DNA from: Amphimedon queenslandica
Taxonomy: Eukaryota > Porifera > Demospongiae > Haplosclerida > Niphatidae
Direction: 5' to 3'
DNA length: 53,344 bases
Assembly: GCF_000090795.2 (NCBI RefSeq)
Contig: NW_003546261.1
Span: forward strand, 301,234-354,577
A model generated the notes under the pieces. It was given only the letters and a program-made list of their open reading frames with translations. It did not search any database and had not been told where the DNA came from. Both the position numbers and the translations under genes were made by a program. Shown piece after piece: positions 9,870 through 20,639 of the stretch. Numbering within the stretch: position 1 is the stretch's first letter; the number at the start of each line of letters is the position of its first letter.

Positions 9870-11325
9870 TAAAGATGGCGACTACTCACTGTTGCCAATA
9901 TAATAGATTGAGAGCCCGTTGTTGTTGCTGTGCTTGCATTAAGAAGGGTCTCCCTGACTCTTCCCTGGGAAAGGAGACAACAATGTCTGCTGTAATTGTG
10001 GTCGGCCTTCTTCTAATCGATGTGGTCTTAGCCAGCCTTTTGGCGTTGCTGCTCTCTCCCATGGTTCTGGCCTTCCTGATCGCACATCACCCTTGCTGCC
10101 TGCATTTGAAGCTATTTGCAGCCTTCTGGTCGTGCTACTGCATCGTATTCTTAAGGGTGCGTGCAACAGCTTGTCCATGATTGTTTCTGATGCTCTTGAT
10201 GCCATAGTGGCTAGGCCCAGTGATGTGTAGGCCTGGTCTCATCTGTTAATGCTTCCCAAATGTGTCTTTTTCACACCTCCCTACAGTCTGCGTAGACAAG
10301 GTCGGTCACCCCCTCATTAAGCAGAAGGCCCCCTTATGGAAGGAGAGTGATTATCTCTCTCTGAATTTCTGCTGCTGATCACTCCCGAAAGCTTCTTTGC
10401 TCTACCTCTTGATTATTTGCCTCTTGTTGTAATATTTGTAGTGTTTGTTGTGTGGTAGAAGTTGGTTGGTTTGTTCAACCCTCAGTTCTCATGGTCTAGT
10501 CTCTCCCCCTATTGATTTTTTGACACTTTGCATGCTAAACATCCTCAGGATGCCCCCCCCCTCCCAGTCTCCCTCTTCCTCCACACTTCTCCCTTGTAAC
10601 GTCCTGCTTCTGCCTCTCCTCCCCTGTCTCTCCTCGTCCGGTTTCTTCCTTCTGCTCCTCCCCTCCCTCCCCCCTCTTCCTCTCCCCCTCCCCTTCTCGT
10701 TCCTCCCCTGATCTTATGTCTTCTCCCACTCCTGCTTCTCCTTCCAATCCTTCACCTTACCCTCTCTCCCCTCCTTTCTTCCCTCCTGTTTTTTCTTCCG
10801 CTACTTTTAAAGTCTGTCAGGTCATTCCTTATTGACTCTGCATCCAGACTTCATTGTAACCACCTTAAAATGACCTGTGTCCCCACAGAGCTTAATCCAC
10901 CTTAGCTAGCTTAGCTCAGTTCGTCATGCTCCTTGGATCTGGTTCATATCCCCCTTTAGATATCTCTCATTTTGGAGTCTCCCTTCTAGCCTGCAGGAAA
11001 AAGTCTGGTGGGAAGGTTCTATGTCATTTGGTATCTAAATGCTTTTCTTCTTCTGTTAAGTCACATGCTGCATCAATCCTTTTACTTCATGAGGTAGAGG
11101 TGGGAATTCTAAATCTATTGTAGATTCTACCAAGCTTCACAGTCATTTGTCCTCCCTGATTTTAAGTTGTTGGATTTTTTCCAATACCTTTAACTTCATT
11201 GATAGATTTTTTCTGATAAAGGAAATTTAGTCCCTTATCCCATCTCTCTCTTAATGGCTTGAATGCTGCTATGGAGGCCAGCCACACCTTTTTGGTGAGT
11301 GCACCATCCTTAGGTCCCAGTCCAT

Positions 11326-11500
11326 CAGGGTGATCCTTAGGCCTCCTGCCTTTTCTATCCTTTTTCTTCCTCTCATTGAAAGGATCAAGGGGAAATTTCC
11401 TGATCTCCTCTGCTGGTACCTTAATGATGGTATCCTACTTGGCTCACCTACTGCTCTGCTGTAGGCACTTGATATTATAGATGAGGTTGGGCCCACCCTT
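11326..11500 (+). pseudogene. Reverse transcriptase palm fragment of the LINE
   Basis: CAGGGTGATCCT at 11326 encodes QGDP, the turn before the RT palm. One frame later FLPLIERIKGKFPDLL is followed by WYLNDG with Y-L-N-D at 11417-11428, where the RT active site normally has Y-x-D-D. The first catalytic Asp is therefore Asn here. The two motifs are in different frames, so an indel separates them. Confidence 0.65.
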
Positions 11501-11723
11501 TGTCTCTCCCTTACTTGCTTTGTGTCTTATTTTGGCTCCACTAGCCTCCCTGCCATCCTCGGTCCATCTTTCTTTCTTCACTTCAAAAGGCTTTGTTGTT
11601 TTTGGTGCTCCCGTTGCCCCTCTTAACTTTTGTAGTCCAGTCATTGAGAGAAAATATCTGCAATTGAATCCCTCTCCCTTCTTGAGGATGCTCTATCGGA
11701 ATATTTCCTCCTTTGTTCTGTAA

Positions 11724-12011
11724 TATGCTCTCAATTCAACTTCTCCGGAAGTCCTCCTCTCTATTATTTGTGAGTTTGATAAACGCATTGCTCTCTGTCT
11801 CTCTAATGTAATTAGAATTTGCCTCTCCTTGGTCAGCCCTGTTCAGTTAAGAAGGATAGGTCTTCATCAGACTTCTTTTAATACCCCTGCTATTTTCTTG
11901 GCGTTCGTGTCTGCTTGCTTTCCTCTTATTCTATCCCTTTCAGGTTTGGAGGTACTCTTTTTTATTTGGACTCAGCTCTTGCCCTTTTTGCCACAGCCTC
12001 TAAGGCTCTAA
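11724..12011 (+). pseudogene. LINE RT thumb/connection segment
   Basis: Open for 96 codons with no ATG start. It begins after a TAA at 11721 and includes SPEVLLSIICEFDKRIALCL. By order and character it is the region downstream of the RT palm. It is not an independent gene. Confidence 0.5.
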
Positions 12012-12169
12012 CATGGATGAGCTCCCCTCTCTTGACCACTTTGAGATTTCATCACTCCTAGGGCCTTATCCAATCTGATTGATCAGTGTGTTTTCAGTAT
12101 TCTGCTGTCTCTACCTTAAGATGATAGGTCTCATGCTCTCCTCTTGACCAGCATTTGTCATGCTAGGGA

Positions 12170-12480
12170 CTGGTTGGGTGTTATTCCCTCCACAGCCCTC
12201 GGTCTCCATCCGCCAGATGCTGAGTTCAGGTTCTGTCTTTGCCATTGGTTGTAGGTTCCTCTAACCAGTGAGACCTCAATCTGCCCAATCTGCAGGCTCT
12301 CTGCTAATCCCTGTGGAGAACATGCAATGGCTTGTGGGATCATAGTATGGCTTGTCATTGAATGGTGACTGAATCCTTCGGCAAAATGCTCTAAACTAAG
12401 TGTTATTCTCAGCTGCTCTGTCTGTTGCTCTTTCCCCTTGCAGGGGAGTCTTGTTGCTTATCCCGGATTCCCCATATTTT
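12170..12480 (+). pseudogene. LINE C-terminal CCHC-type motif
   Basis: Reads ICPICR...GEHAMACG with C-x2-C-x9-H-x3-C at codons 12282, 12291, 12321 and 12333, the zinc-knuckle-like motif found after the RT in several LINE clades. Upstream, DWLGVIPSTALGLH near 12170 is in a protein-like frame. This marks the 3' end of the ORF. Confidence 0.55.
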
Positions 12481-12489
12481 ATAATTAAT

Positions 12490-13085
12490 GAGTAGATCTA
12501 TAATAGTTATGTTTAGTAGTTGCTGCACATAAGCACTTCTTCATGTGCATAGCGCTGCCAATCTTCATAACCACTGACGCTCTTAAATTGCTGAAACTTT
12601 TCAGACCATAACAAAAGACAAATTGAAGTTGCATTTGATGCCCATTGATTTGATTGCAAGATATCATGTAGTGTTACTGTTGCTTTAAAACTTCAAAAAG
12701 TTTAATCCAAAAATACTCTGCCATTTTATTTAAAAAGTTAAGGAGTTAATCAGAACATTAAAAAAGCATTAAGAAAAACAAATCACTTATTTTAACAAAT
12801 GCAACAAGTAGATATTACTTTAACTGACCCTTAGATGACTCATGTACACAAAGTGCTTCTGACAGGGTGTGTAGACTCGTTGGAAGGCAGAATAAAATTC
12901 ATGAAGGGGAGAATTTCTTGCTGCTTAGGGAGAATTTCTTGCTGCTTATCATGACCAGTGCGATTGCTTAGAGTTGTACCATTTACCGATAAAACAATTG
13001 GAATCTGCAGTGATTTTTATGATATGTTAATCAGTTATTTTTTTGCAGATTGTTATAGCTATTAAAAATTAAGTAATGAAAGTTA
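12490..13085. other. Non-coding spacer
   Basis: I see no gene here. The only structure is an exact 21-bp tandem duplication at 12907-12948 (unit GGGAGAATTTCTTGCTGCTTA), just upstream of the large DNA transposon. Confidence 0.5.
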
Positions 13086-13088
13086 TAT

Positions 13089-13155
13089 TCTTGTCCTGCC
13101 CCTTCGCTTACCTGTGGAGGAAGGGTCCGGAGACACTGCTATCTAAAATGTGTGC
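13089..13155 (+). repeat. Left terminal inverted repeat
   Basis: Matches the reverse complement of 19895-19960 over about 65 bp with roughly ten mismatches or single-base gaps. The longest shared words are GGAGACACTGCTAT and GGAGGAAGGGTC. Confidence 0.8.
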
Positions 13156-13340
13156 TTCATGCCACAGAATTGGCGTCCCAATCAGATTGCTCGAACCACG
13201 TTTATGATCCATGTTATGTGATAGTGTGGTCATGCCCTTCATTTGGCATGTGATTTTTAGAAAAATTGGCTGCTCTTAAGGAAAGAAGAAAGACAAGAGG
13301 AAAGAAGAGGACGAGGGAGGGAGATGAAGCTAAAGCCAAG

Positions 13341-14718
13341 ATGTATATGGCTCTTGTTAAATGCATTAGGAAGTTAGGCTATGAATTTTTGAAGAAGGAG
13401 CAAGAAAAGGCAATTGTTTCATTTATGGAAGGAAATTATGTGTTTGTTTGTCTGCCAACTGGCTTTAGAAACTCTCTTTGCTATTTCTGTCTTCCTGGTT
13501 TGTTTGATATCAGAAACAAAGTCGTCTATCAGAAACAAAGTCGTCCACTCTGTGGCAATAGTTATCAGCCCATTAGTAGTGCTGATGTCCGATCAAATGG
13601 CAATATTAAGAAGTAAAGGAGTTATTGTCACTGATGTGTACGGTAACAATAAGGCTGATGACAGTGAATCACAAAAGGTAGTCATTGAAGGGAATCATCA
13701 GATTATTTTTACCAACCCAGAGACTCTTTTTGATATGGAGTGGAAAGACCTTTGGCGTAGTCCTTCATTGACTGAGAGGATAGTTGCTTTTGTTGTTGAT
13801 GAGGCACACTTCGTGAAAAAATGGTAAGTTACAATTTAGTTTCATAAGTAAAGGGGGGTGACACTAGTTATGATTAAAACATCAGTTTTATTTATCTGTC
13901 TTAATAGGGGTAATAAGTTTTGAAAAGAGCTTGGCAAATTTGGAGATATGAGAGGGTCCTTACCAGCTGATTTACATATAATGGCACTGACAGCAATAGC
14001 ATCAAAGTCAACAAGAGAAGAGATTATCCGTAGCCTTGAAATGCATAAGCCAGTGTCATTGTGAAGCCACCTGACAAATTAAACATTGTATATTCAGTCA
14101 TTGAGAAAGATGGGGACTTAGAGTTAACTTTTAAATGATTGGTTCAGGAGTTGTGTAAAGAGCAAAAACAGATAGAACTTATATTTTGTCGAACAATGCA
14201 AGACTACAGTGACTTGTATCTCTATTTTAAAGCTACCATGGGAAAAGTGTTTACTCATCCAATTGGCATGCCTGACTACGATTGTTTTAGGTTGATTGAC
14301 ATGTTCAAGGCATGCAATACACCTTGTTTGAAGCAATCTATACTGAAGTCCTTCACAAATCCCAATGGCCACTTGCAAATTGTTATTACCACAGTAGCTT
14401 TCGGGATGGGTATTGATTGTCTAAGTGTAATATAATTATTCATTGGGGTCCTCCCTCTGATATAGAAAGCTATATCCAGGAGACTGGTAGAGCTAAGTGT
14501 GATGGCAAGAAGGCTGATGTGACACTGTACTATTCCAAGCGCGATATTTCTTTTCAGTATATAGAAGAAAGCATGTCATCATACTGCAGGAATATTACTG
14601 TTTGTTGAAGACAGGTGCTTTTTAGTGATTTTGATACATTGTCAGAGGAAAGACCAGTGGGTAGTTTGTGCTGTGATGTGTGTTTTTCTGTTTGTACTTG
14701 TGATTTATGTCAAATGTG
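13341..14718 (+). pseudogene. RecQ-like DNA helicase, copy 1
   Basis: A superfamily-II 3'-5' helicase layout. It has motif 0 (LGYEFLKKEQEKAI), Walker A (LPTGFRNS at 13452-13475), ISPLVVLMSDQM, DEAH at 13798-13809, ALTA near 13990, FCRTM, FGMGIDC near 14405, and ESYIQETGRAKCDG, followed by a CCDVC zinc-binding end near 14670-14718. The Walker A Lys is Asn (13470-13472) and the final motif has Cys where Arg is expected. A 19-bp tandem duplication at 13508-13545 shifts the frame. An 84-bp GTAAGT...AG intron (13824-13907) splits the Trp after DEAH, and the next exon has TGA at 13921. The first ATG in a good position is at 13341, though the frame is open from 13266. It is not functional as written. 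Confidence 0.8.
13508..13545. repeat. 19-bp tandem duplication breaking the RecQ frame
   Basis: TATCAGAAACAAAGTCGTC occurs twice in a row. Because 19 is not a multiple of three, the helicase frame before it (to ~13520) and after it (to 13824) differ. Counting one copy only would keep the frame. Confidence 0.85.
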
Positions 14719-14989
14719 ACAGTTGTTATGATTAAAAATGTGAGATAAATTGATTTCTCATCATTTTAAAATTTTTGAAGTAACAATTTATGACCATACA
14801 GAAGGGAAGGGAGGGAAAGAGAGCAAATAACTTTATATAATAGTATTTAGAATCAACACCTATATTGTACGTAGTAACTTTCGGTAGTCGGCCTTCAGCC
14901 ACAAACTGACATTATCTTTCTGAATTATGCCAGCTACATTCCCTTTCATTTTTGGAAATTGTGAATGCTTCCTGTGAAGTATCCTTCTG

Positions 14990-15065
14990 TAGACTAGTCT
15001 TGCTAGCCAGACCCTTCCTGCCTACGGTCATTTGGGTGGACGGTGGGGAAGGGTCTGGTACATTG
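14990..15065 (+). repeat. Internal transposon-terminus-like inverted repeat
   Basis: A perfect 12-bp inverted repeat, CCAGACCCTTCC at 15007-15018 and its complement at 15047-15058, is preceded by TCTTGCTAG. The GGAAGGGTC core and outer TCTTG are shared with the TIRs of the surrounding element. This may be the left terminus of a related element that supplied RecQ copy 2. Confidence 0.45.
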
Positions 15066-15189
15066 AGTCACCTAGTTTTGTTCTTGCTGAGTCAGCAAAA
15101 GTGGACTCGTCATTATGACAATAGTAGGCATAGCCGCAAAGTCATGTGGCCAAAAACGTGGTTGCTGATGGAGTAAGCTAGGGATGGAT

Positions 15190-16566
15190 TCTGCCATTAC
15201 AGAAGCAGGCAATCTGTTGGGATATAGTTCATTAAAAGAAGAGCAGAGTGTGGCCATATGAGGTTTTTTGGAAGGAAGGGATGTTTTTATCGTATTACCA
15301 ACAGGTTTTGAGAAAACTATTTGCTTCACTTGCCTGCCTCATGCTTTTGATCTGTCTCTAGGGAAGACAGCAGATAACAAGAGCATCTTAATAGTTATTA
15401 GTTTTTTTACGGCTCTAATCCATGGTCAAGTTCAGAGCTTACTGAGAAGAAATGCATCAGTTGGTTATTTAGATTCTGACTCATGACAAGAAGCAAAAAA
15501 ATGTACTTAAAGGAGCATACAGTATCATCTTTATGAGTCCTGAGTTGTTAGTGGATAGGTGGAGAGAGCTATTTTTGACATCAGTTTATAAAAGTCCTCT
15601 TGTTGGAATGGTTATTGATGAAACACACTGTGTTGTCAAATGGCATGAAGATTGTATTCCATATTATAATGTGTTAATGTAACACTGCATGTTTTATAGG
15701 GGTCTGACAATTTGAGAAGCATTTTCTAGAATTAAAGAAGCATGCAGTTCAATGCCTTCTAAGGTGCGAATCATGGCATTAACTGCAACAGCCACAAAAC
15801 AAGTCAGGGAGAATGTACAAGGATTGCTAGGCATGAGAGATCCTCGTTGTATTTTACGATCACCAGATACAGACAATATTCTTTTCACATCCGTTGCTAT
15901 CAAGGGCTACAATACATACGAAGTATCTATTTTTTTTAATCTCATTCTGGAGGAATTACAGCACAAATTAACTGCATTACCAAGAATCATTTTTTGTAAA
16001 TTGAAAACAGACTGTTCTAAATTATATACTTTTTTAAAGTTGGATTAGGATCATTCTTTACTCATCCACCTGGAGCACACACCAGTATTGTAGAGTCCAG
16101 ACTTGTTGACATGTATTTCAAAGGAACTGATCCTGTAGTAAAAGTGAAAATTGTCACTAACTACACAACTCCATCCTGCCTAAAAGTTTTAATATGTACA
16201 GATGCTTTTGGGATGGGCATTGACTGTCGTGACATTAAAGTGGTCATCCACTATGGTGTTCCAGGCAATGTTGAGACCTATGTTTAGGAAGGGCTGGGAG
16301 AGATGGACAACAATCATTTGCCATTCTTCTTCATTCGAAAAGGTTAATGGACAATTATGAATCATCTATAGTTAGTTACGTTCAGAACATGAGATTGTGT
16401 CGTCGTGAATGTTTATTTGCATCATTCAAAAATTGTAAGCACTCAGACATTAACAAAGGCTGTAATTGCTGTGACATTTGTTGTACTAAATGTGATTGTC
16501 TGAAATGTTTGGGCAAAATATCATTACATTATTCATTTATTCTTATTTTATTTAACTTTAAAAAGT
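15190..16566 (+). pseudogene. RecQ-like DNA helicase, copy 2
   Basis: Same motif order as copy 1 but clearly diverged. It has Walker A LPTGFEKT (Lys present) near 15295, DETH in place of DEAH near 15616, ALTATATKQ near 15780, FGMGIDCRD near 16210, and a zinc-binding end CRREC...CNCCDICCTKCDC at 16395-16500. The intron after the DEAH-Trp is shorter (15643-15699) and starts with GC instead of GT. The exon after it has TGA at 15713, the same codon as in copy 1. Further stops and shifts occur (for example TAG after VPGNVETYV). Confidence 0.75.
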
Positions 16567-16629
16567 AATAACATTATAATAACAGTAACAACAATTCCAA
16601 TAGTGATCAATGTATTAAATTGAGTACAA

Positions 16630-19090
16630 TCATGGCATAGAATTTAGTAATGACTGGACAAGTTTTTTCATCCATTCTACTGTTTTTTTATTACGCTTTA
16701 AATTTGGAACTAGATTAATTTTGATATCCTTGAAACAATAATGTGTACGCTCACTAGTGAAAGTGAATACTTGAGCCCAAAGTAGTGTTTTGATTATTAA
16801 ATTCTTGTCTTCCTCAGTGCTAGCTATTGAATGTCTCCCTGATCTTTCATCCAATGAAACCTCACAGTCCAATTCCTCTAGCAATTCATTAATGGACCCT
16901 ACACATTCACTGCAACGCTCGATAGCCTTAAGTGTTTTATTACTTCCTAGATTGAATACAGCTTCCTTGCACACTCGGTTTAAATATTCCATGAACAAGT
17001 CACAAGGTACATTTCTTCCAGGTATACCATGAGTGTTATGCACCTGGACCAAACTAGCTGCATAGACTGTCTCTGATTTAGAACAAAGTGATAGTTTTTT
17101 AGGAGATGTAGCGCTTCAATACTATAATTCTTACGTCGCCTTGCTTTGAATGTAAGCATAAAATATCTCCAACAACGAATAATCCGGTTGCCATTACCTT
17201 CCTTGATAGCATCACGAAACTCTAAATACAGCAATCCCTGTGACAATAACTGTACAGCATAACTCATGACTTTATCCTGCTGTATATCTTTGTCTAAGTT
17301 GTTGTGGGCTAATATATCTACATAATTTTTCACTATTTCTTTGCTAATAACATCTAATGCATCTCGCCTTTCATCATCACTCTCTAGCCACATACCTTCC
17401 TTCAAAACTGGGTGGATTGGAGTATCTTTTACAGTTTTCATTTGCAGGCAGCCCATTGTTGCTGCAACTATATGACTATGAACGACAGTAACGAAGAAGT
17501 CCTCACAAGCATTAAAGTCATCAGCTGCTGTAGCCGAAATATTCTGCCGATCTATAAGGTTGCGTAAATGGCAAAGGGTACCTTTCTAAAGAAAGCTTTT
17601 AGTATCATATAGCCATGACCAAACCATCTGCAGAAGAAAGAGAAACAAAATAAAGCTAAATAGTAATAAGCAGCAAAAAAATCTTTGCATGCCAATCCTC
17701 ACAAACAGGTATAAACCCTTCAAGTCATCCAGCCGGAGTGATGTGATTTTGGGACAAATCTTTTGCTGCCTGAGCCCTTTTCCTGGTTAACTGATCTCCT
17801 CCAAAAAGCAGTTTATGTCTTTCTGTGTTACTTCATTAGTTGTTGTTCACTCATTGCAGGGAACATTAACATGAAGTTTATTAAGTATGCTCATCATCTC
17901 TTCTAATATATTTTCATTCTGCACCATTACTCCTAGAGGAACTTAAAGTAAATACATAAAGGCAACAAAGTTTTAAATCCTTCTAATTAAATACATGTAC
18001 TTACAGTTTCTGACCTTTTGGACATTTCTTCACTGTAAAGATATCTTATATGACTTGTGACCACTCCATCAAAATTTTTACTACAGTAAGACAATTCCTC
18101 ACTAAGAACTCGGCTTATAAGAATCGAAAAATAAGATAAAAGAACTTGATCATCTGATAAAGAAAGCAGATCCTCCAGTGGTAAATCTGACTCCTTTTTC
18201 TCAAGGAAATGATTCTTTTTTTCTAATGCTTGAGTTAGGTCGACTCGATCATGGACAGCAAAGCTGTGAAAAAAGTATAATGACCGAGTTTTACTGTCAA
18301 TACGCTGTGATCTTGGACAAACAGTTATGTCCAGGTTGTCTCCCAGATTTAAACTCCATCCCAACGTGACTGTTGGAGATGACGATCAATGCCAACAGGT
18401 TGAATAACGGCTGGATCTAAAAGTAATCATTAGTATAGCACATGTATCATAAATTTGTTACCAGATAAGTGACTAAAAGACTGAGCTTCTAGTGTCGCTT
18501 TCTCTGAGACTTCTTCATGCGACTCAGTACTGGGTTTTTCACTGCCAACATCATCTGAAGCCTGAGGTACAGTCATAATTTCCTACATACATATAATTAT
18601 TATTGGTATTAAATATTCAGCTGTTCTTGACATATACTTGAATATTAGAACTTGAAATGTGTTCATTTATTAGTTCATTATGAGGGTGAGACTCCATGCT
18701 ACTTTATTGAAAATCGTTATTTACAAAATCTGGAAACAAATCACAACTAATTGACTCATCAATGTCATCAGTGATCTACATTACAACATTAAATTTAAGC
18801 TTGTTATCATACCTCAACCAGTGATAGGCTTGATTGCCACTTTTTGACAAGCGAGTCGTGACCATTACTCAGACAATAGTGTAAGGAGTACATAGCATTT
18901 TTACTAACTGTAATAGAAAGTTTCTGAAGCCTGGTGTAAACCTTGAGAAATAACAGACATTCACTAACAATTAAAGGAATACGAAAATACTTACAATGGT
19001 TCCCGAATGCCCAGCATACAAAATTGATGACGAGTTTTTGAAACAGAGACATATGATTGTTTTTGTATTTCAACATCAAGCAAACAATGG
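16630..19090 (-). pseudogene. DUF6589-type transposase
   Basis: Read on minus from 19090 downward. A helical N-terminal part (LQKLSITVSKN, SLVKKWQ) comes first, then GDNLDITVCPR and SLYFFHSFAVHDRVD (18364-17987). GGDQLT follows at about 17785-17803 and EDWH at 17689-17700. Next is TLCHLRNLIDRQN near 17550, then RCWRYFMLTFKARRRKNYS and, in another frame, NVPCDLFMEYLNR near 17000 and a Ser-Gly-Arg-His end. These are the signatures of the DUF6589 family. Segments are separated by an acceptor-like TTTAG near 17586, stops and frameshifts (16980-17052 overlap). Sequence up to ~19750 may include more of the N-terminus (KEKLECIVNVLKEKY) but is poorly open. Probable role: cut-and-paste transposase of the surrounding element. 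Confidence 0.7.
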
Positions 19091-19894
19091 TCACCATATG
19101 AAGGTGGTTGGATCTACATGAATTAACACAGATATATGAAATTTAAGATGAATCAATTACCAAAGCTTTTTATCCAACCTTATTTTTTGGTAGCAGTAAT
19201 TGCATTTAGAAACCGTAAAAGCAAAGGACAGTGCTCATTAACTTCTTCTAGTACCTGTACTCAAGGAAAATTAATAATGTCACTCTAGCTTCTTGATCAC
19301 AAAATGGAATTTACTTGTCTAGAACACAATCTATTTAGCTCATACTTCATCAACCTTCCCATTCCAACAGCAAGATACTTTTGCACTTCCTTATTTTTCA
19401 AAGTAGAACAGGCAATACTGCTTGCACTGACTGTGGCACTTGCTACATTACGTATCAACATTTACGTCTTGGAGTATTCTGTTTATACGACTTAAAGCCA
19501 CTCTTGTTTAGCACTAGACCACTGCTTGTTACAAATCTTCCAACATTATCCTGCACTTCTAGTTCCAAGCTCCTAATTTCTTTTTTTAATCTTCACTGAT
19601 CCGTTCAAATTTGTTTGGCACTTTCTTCTACATACAGCACCAGTTTTCAAACATGTTTTGACTTCTTCGTTTTTTTATGATGTACTTCTCCTTGAGAACA
19701 TTGACAATGCACTCCAATTTTTCTTTTGCCTTCAGTAAAGCTCTGTTCCCAGGGAGAAGTTCCACTGAGGCAGCACTGCATCATCAGCTGGCAATCAAAA
19801 CATGTGGTACAACGTGACACTGCTGAGTCATGTGACTGTCATGTAATATACACCCAGTCCATTTATCTTTTGGCTACGCCCCCTAATTTTTTTT

Positions 19895-19960
19895 GCACAC
19901 ATTAAAATAGCAGTGTCTCCAGACCCTTCCTCCGCAGGTAAGTGAACGGGCGGGGCAAGA
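19895..19960 (-). repeat. Right terminal inverted repeat
   Basis: Partner of the left repeat at 13089-13155. The outermost bases are CAAGA on this strand, so the terminus reads TCTTG inward. Confidence 0.8.
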
Positions 19961-19969
19961 CTATGAATG

Positions 19970-20084
19970 TTATTAAATGCATAATATGGTCCAAAATTTC
20001 AAACAGAAGGTTGCCAATATGGAAGTACTTCAATTGTTAGCAAAGAAGATACATCGATAAGTAACAAGCTATGCTCGAATAATA
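19970..20084. other. Spacer between DNA transposon and satellite
   Basis: Short AT-rich stretch without a feature. Satellite units begin at about 20085. Confidence 0.3.
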
Positions 20085-20400
20085 AGAATTTAGTATGATT
20101 AGTCACTCCTGGTATAAACTATACTATGAAAGTGAGAAAACAAAAAAAGTGAGAACTAAAAAGAAGTTAACACATCATTTTAAAATCAACCGCAAGTGAT
20201 AAAAATTAGTTTGATCAATGACTTCTGATATTTCAAAATATGCTACAAAACTGGGAAAAGATACTCAGGAATGAATAGTACATGAAACATTATTTTAAAA
20301 CCAAACTTAGATGTATAAAACTGAGTGATCAGTCACTCCTAGTATAAACTATACTATACAACTGAGAAAAGAGAAGACAGTGAGAAGTGAGTAAAACATA
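20085..20400. repeat. Satellite array segment A (about 3 units)
   Basis: Three diverged ~120-bp units with the marker words AGTCACTCCTGGTATAAAC, CTATGAAA and ACATCATTTTAAAA. This is the left stub of the array that resumes at 24664 after the Copia insertion. Confidence 0.8.
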
Positions 20401-20405
20401 AAACA

Positions 20406-20633
20406 TAATAGTTTTTGAGGTGCCAAAGTTTCTTAGCAATAACTAAATAGTTATGACACACGCACACTTACATAGCAAACATAAAAGAATCTAGAACACA
20501 GGAGAAAAAGTTTACAAAGATCATTTCAGAAGTCGCTAGATAACTGTACACACAATAAGAATATTCTAGATATAAATGATTAAGGAAATTCTAATTAATA
20601 AAGAAATTGTTGAGTGTGTACATTCTTCCAACA
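20406..20633 (-). repeat. 3' LTR of the Copia element
   Basis: On minus it begins TGTTGGAAGAATG, preceded by a short purine-rich tract (plus 20634-20648) that would be the polypurine tract. It aligns along its length with 24419-24658. Confidence 0.85.
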
Positions 20634-20639
20634 GTCCTT

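Larger units (their letters stand above)
9890..12490 (+). mobile_element. Decayed non-LTR retrotransposon (LINE)
   Basis: A pyrimidine-rich, relatively GC-rich block that stands out from the AT-rich surroundings. Pieces of one LINE polyprotein occur in order. A Cys-rich N-terminus lies near 9915 (CCCCACIKKG) and a low-complexity Pro/Ser region at 10550-10800. The reverse-transcriptase fingers/palm lie at 11320-11500. A clean open segment runs from 11724 to 12011, and a CCHC-type end sits at 12282-12335. Frames switch repeatedly and stops are frequent, so the copy is dead. The 5' and 3' ends are approximate and no poly(A) or target duplication is visible. Confidence 0.65.
13089..19960. mobile_element. 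6.9-kb DNA transposon with TIRs, RecQ-like helicase(s) and DUF6589-type transposase
   Basis: The left end (13089-13155) and right end (19895-19960) are inverted copies. Both read TCTTG, then a C-rich tract, CTTACCTG, GGAGGAAGGGTC, GGAGACACTGCTAT and AATGTGTGC from the outside in. TAT occurs within one base of each end and could be a 3-bp target duplication, though it is too short to be sure. Inside, helicase pseudogenes run on plus (13341-16566) and a transposase pseudogene on minus (from ~19090 or beyond down to 16630), converging near 16600. Academ-type elements are reported to have short target duplications and, in one lineage, a superfamily-II helicase, which fits best. The superfamily name is inference. 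Confidence 0.7.

Noticed and set aside
10445-10747. ORFs on both strands in the C/T-rich block at 10445-10747
   Set aside because: Low-complexity frames from the pyrimidine-rich LINE. Neither has independent coding evidence.
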